Assembly: GCF_000613865.1 (NCBI RefSeq)
Contig: NZ_BAJU01000005.1
Location: 62,001-126,000, forward strand
DNA length: 64,000 nucleotides
Direction: 5' to 3'
Origin: Acetobacter okinawensis JCM 25146
GTDB taxonomy: Bacteria > Pseudomonadota > Alphaproteobacteria > Acetobacterales > Acetobacteraceae
Both the position numbers and the translations under genes were made by a program. Below are positions 62,858-64,000 of the stretch, piece after piece. The notes below the pieces were generated by a model. The model was given only the letters and a program-made list of their open reading frames with translations. It made no database searches and was not told the origin of the DNA. Numbering within the stretch: the stretch's first letter is position 1; each line of letters begins with the position of its first letter.

Positions 62858-64000
62858 CAGCAGTTTTCCTTTTTGGCTTTAAGAGCCTCTTTGAACAGTT
62901 TGCCACGCTCTGGCTTGGTGGTCTGGCGCGAGCGCGCTACGGCCAGCGCATCTGCAGGCACATCTTGCGTAATGGTGCTGCCAGCAGCAATCAGGGCGTT
63001 ATCGCCGATCTCCACAGGAGCAACCAGCACGGAGTTGGAGCCCACAAAGGTGTTTTTGCCGATGGAGGTGGTGTGTTTGAATACTCCGTCATAATTGCAC
63101 ACAATGGTGCCCGCCCCAATATTGGAGTGCGCACCGACCTGCGTATTCCCTATGTAGGAGAGGTGGTTAACCTTAACGCCGGTATCCAGCACAGCACTTT
63201 TGAGTTCGACAAAATTGCCTATCCGGGCATTTGCGCCAATTGTGGTTTGTGGACGCACGCGGGCATAGGGGCCAACAACTGCGCCTGAATGGACTTCACA
63301 CCCTTCAAGGTGGCTGAAGGCACGAATAATTGCACTTTCATGCACAATCACGCCGGGGCCAAAAACAACGTTGGGTTCGACCAGCACATCGGCTGCCAGT
63401 TGGGTGTCTTTGGCAAGGAACACTGTTTCTGGCGCAACCAGCGTGACGCCATTGTCCATGGCATTCTGGCGCAGGCGCTTTTGCAGAGCGGCTTCGGCCT
63501 GAGCCAGTTCGCTGCGCGAATTCACGCCACGTAGTTCGTCTTCCGCAGCCTCTACCGCACGGACCTGTGCGTGTTCGGCTACGGCCTGATCGACCACATC
63601 GGTCAGGTAGAACTCGCCCTTGGCGTTGTCATTCCCGACTGCCTGCAACCAGCGACGAAAATCTGCGGCATCTGCACACAATACACCCGCGTTGCACAGG
63701 TCTATGGCGCGTTCCTCTGGCGTGGCATCGGACCATTCCACAATCCGCTCCACATTGCCTGCGTTGGATATAATGCGGCCATATTTGCCGGGGTCTGCGG
63801 GGCGCATGGCCAGCAGGGCCAGCCCTACGCCGGGTTTGCGCCGTTCTTCCAGCAGTGCGCCGAGCGTCTGGGCGGAAATAAGGGGATTATCGGCATAGAG
63901 TACGGCCACGTCCCCTTCTCCAAACCATTCCTCGGCTTGCAGGGCTGCATGGGCCGTACCCAGTCGTTCATGCTGGATGACTACGGGGTAGGGGGCCGCC
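62857..64000 (-). CDS. glmU: Bifunctional GlmU (GlcN-1-P acetyltransferase/GlcNAc-1-P uridyltransferase), N-terminus outside window
   Basis: About 381 codons, open to the right edge. Visible part of the uridyltransferase: ERLGTAHAALQAEEWF, VAVLYADNPL and GKYGRIISNAGNVERIVEW. The left-handed beta-helix acetyltransferase follows, with hexapeptide repeats and the active-site stretch KVNHLSYIGNTQVGAHSNIG, then GAGTIVCNYDGVFKHTT. It makes UDP-GlcNAc from the GlmS product after GlmM. Upstream gene of the glmU-glmS pair. Confidence 0.96.
   Translation of the reverse strand, partial: AAPYPVVIQHERLGTAHAALQAEEWFGEGDVAVLYADNPLISAQTLGALLEERRKPGVGLALLAMRPADPGKYGRIISNAGNVERIVEWSDATPEERAIDLCNAGVLCADAADFRRWLQAVGNDNAKGEFYLTDVVDQAVAEHAQVRAVEAAEDELRGVNSRSELAQAEAALQKRLRQNAMDNGVTLVAPETVFLAKDTQLAADVLVEPNVVFGPGVIVHESAIIRAFSHLEGCEVHSGAVVGPYARVRPQTTIGANARIGNFVELKSAVLDTGVKVNHLSYIGNTQVGAHSNIGAGTIVCNYDGVFKHTTSIGKNTFVGSNSVLVAPVEIGDNALIAAGSTITQDVPADALAVARSRQTTKPERGKLFKEALKAKKENC

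Overview
The window is about 64 kb of chromosomal DNA from an alphaproteobacterium, most likely an acetic acid bacterium (Acetobacteraceae). The evidence is gene content and order: a short ProRS without the editing insertion, the nuoN-birA-coaX-rnj-proS-lolC-lolD run, tig-clpP-clpX-lon-hup, an alphaproteobacterial suf operon, and moderately high GC. Possession of complex I argues against Gluconobacter. Nothing here looks like a prophage, transposon, CRISPR array, integrated element or secondary-metabolite cluster. It is housekeeping core genome.

Layout, left to right. 1-12 kb: partial M32 carboxypeptidase (-), TPR/GT9-like protein, mutS, glnD, Nudix protein (-), Atm1-type ABC exporter, and a small unknown protein. 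12-19 kb: rpmB, a stand-alone elongation factor G with extreme codon bias, a divergent PEP-carboxylase-like gene (-), and a DUF445 protein. 19-26 kb: Fe-S assembly operon (Rrf2 regulator, sufB, C, D, S, U, T, A) with overlapping or closely spaced genes. 26-30 kb (-): RlmD-like rRNA methyltransferase, RhlE-type DEAD-box helicase, and a small CopD-like membrane protein. 30-38.6 kb: nnrD, tRNA-Leu(UAG), trigger factor, clpP, clpX, lon, HU, tRNA-Val(UAC). 38.9-51.9 kb: complex I operon nuoA-L and nuoN. 51.9-58.5 kb: birA, coaX, rnj, proS, lolC, lolD. 58.5-64 kb: glutathione peroxidase (-), an IclR-type regulator, a DUF3108 protein, and glmS-glmU (-, glmU cut by the right edge). No gene-free stretch exceeds 300 bases.

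Two things stand out. First, fourteen genes carry 18 small frameshifts in total. Seventeen are losses (one of them a net loss of two bases) and one is a gain of one base. Many lie in short homopolymers. In every case, undoing the indel restores a full-length protein of the usual family size. Many of these genes are essential (proS, glmS, glnD, sufB, nuoA/D/H), so I read the shifts as sequence or assembly errors rather than gene decay. Broken genes are therefore annotated as single CDS spans with the break located. Second, nuoM is absent from an otherwise complete nuo operon. In its place is a 20-codon ORF that begins like NuoM and is translationally coupled to nuoN, as an internal deletion would leave.

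I did not find an undescribed multi-gene system. The most testable oddities are the nuoM deletion, the PEPC-like protein with altered catalytic motifs, and the stand-alone EF-G.
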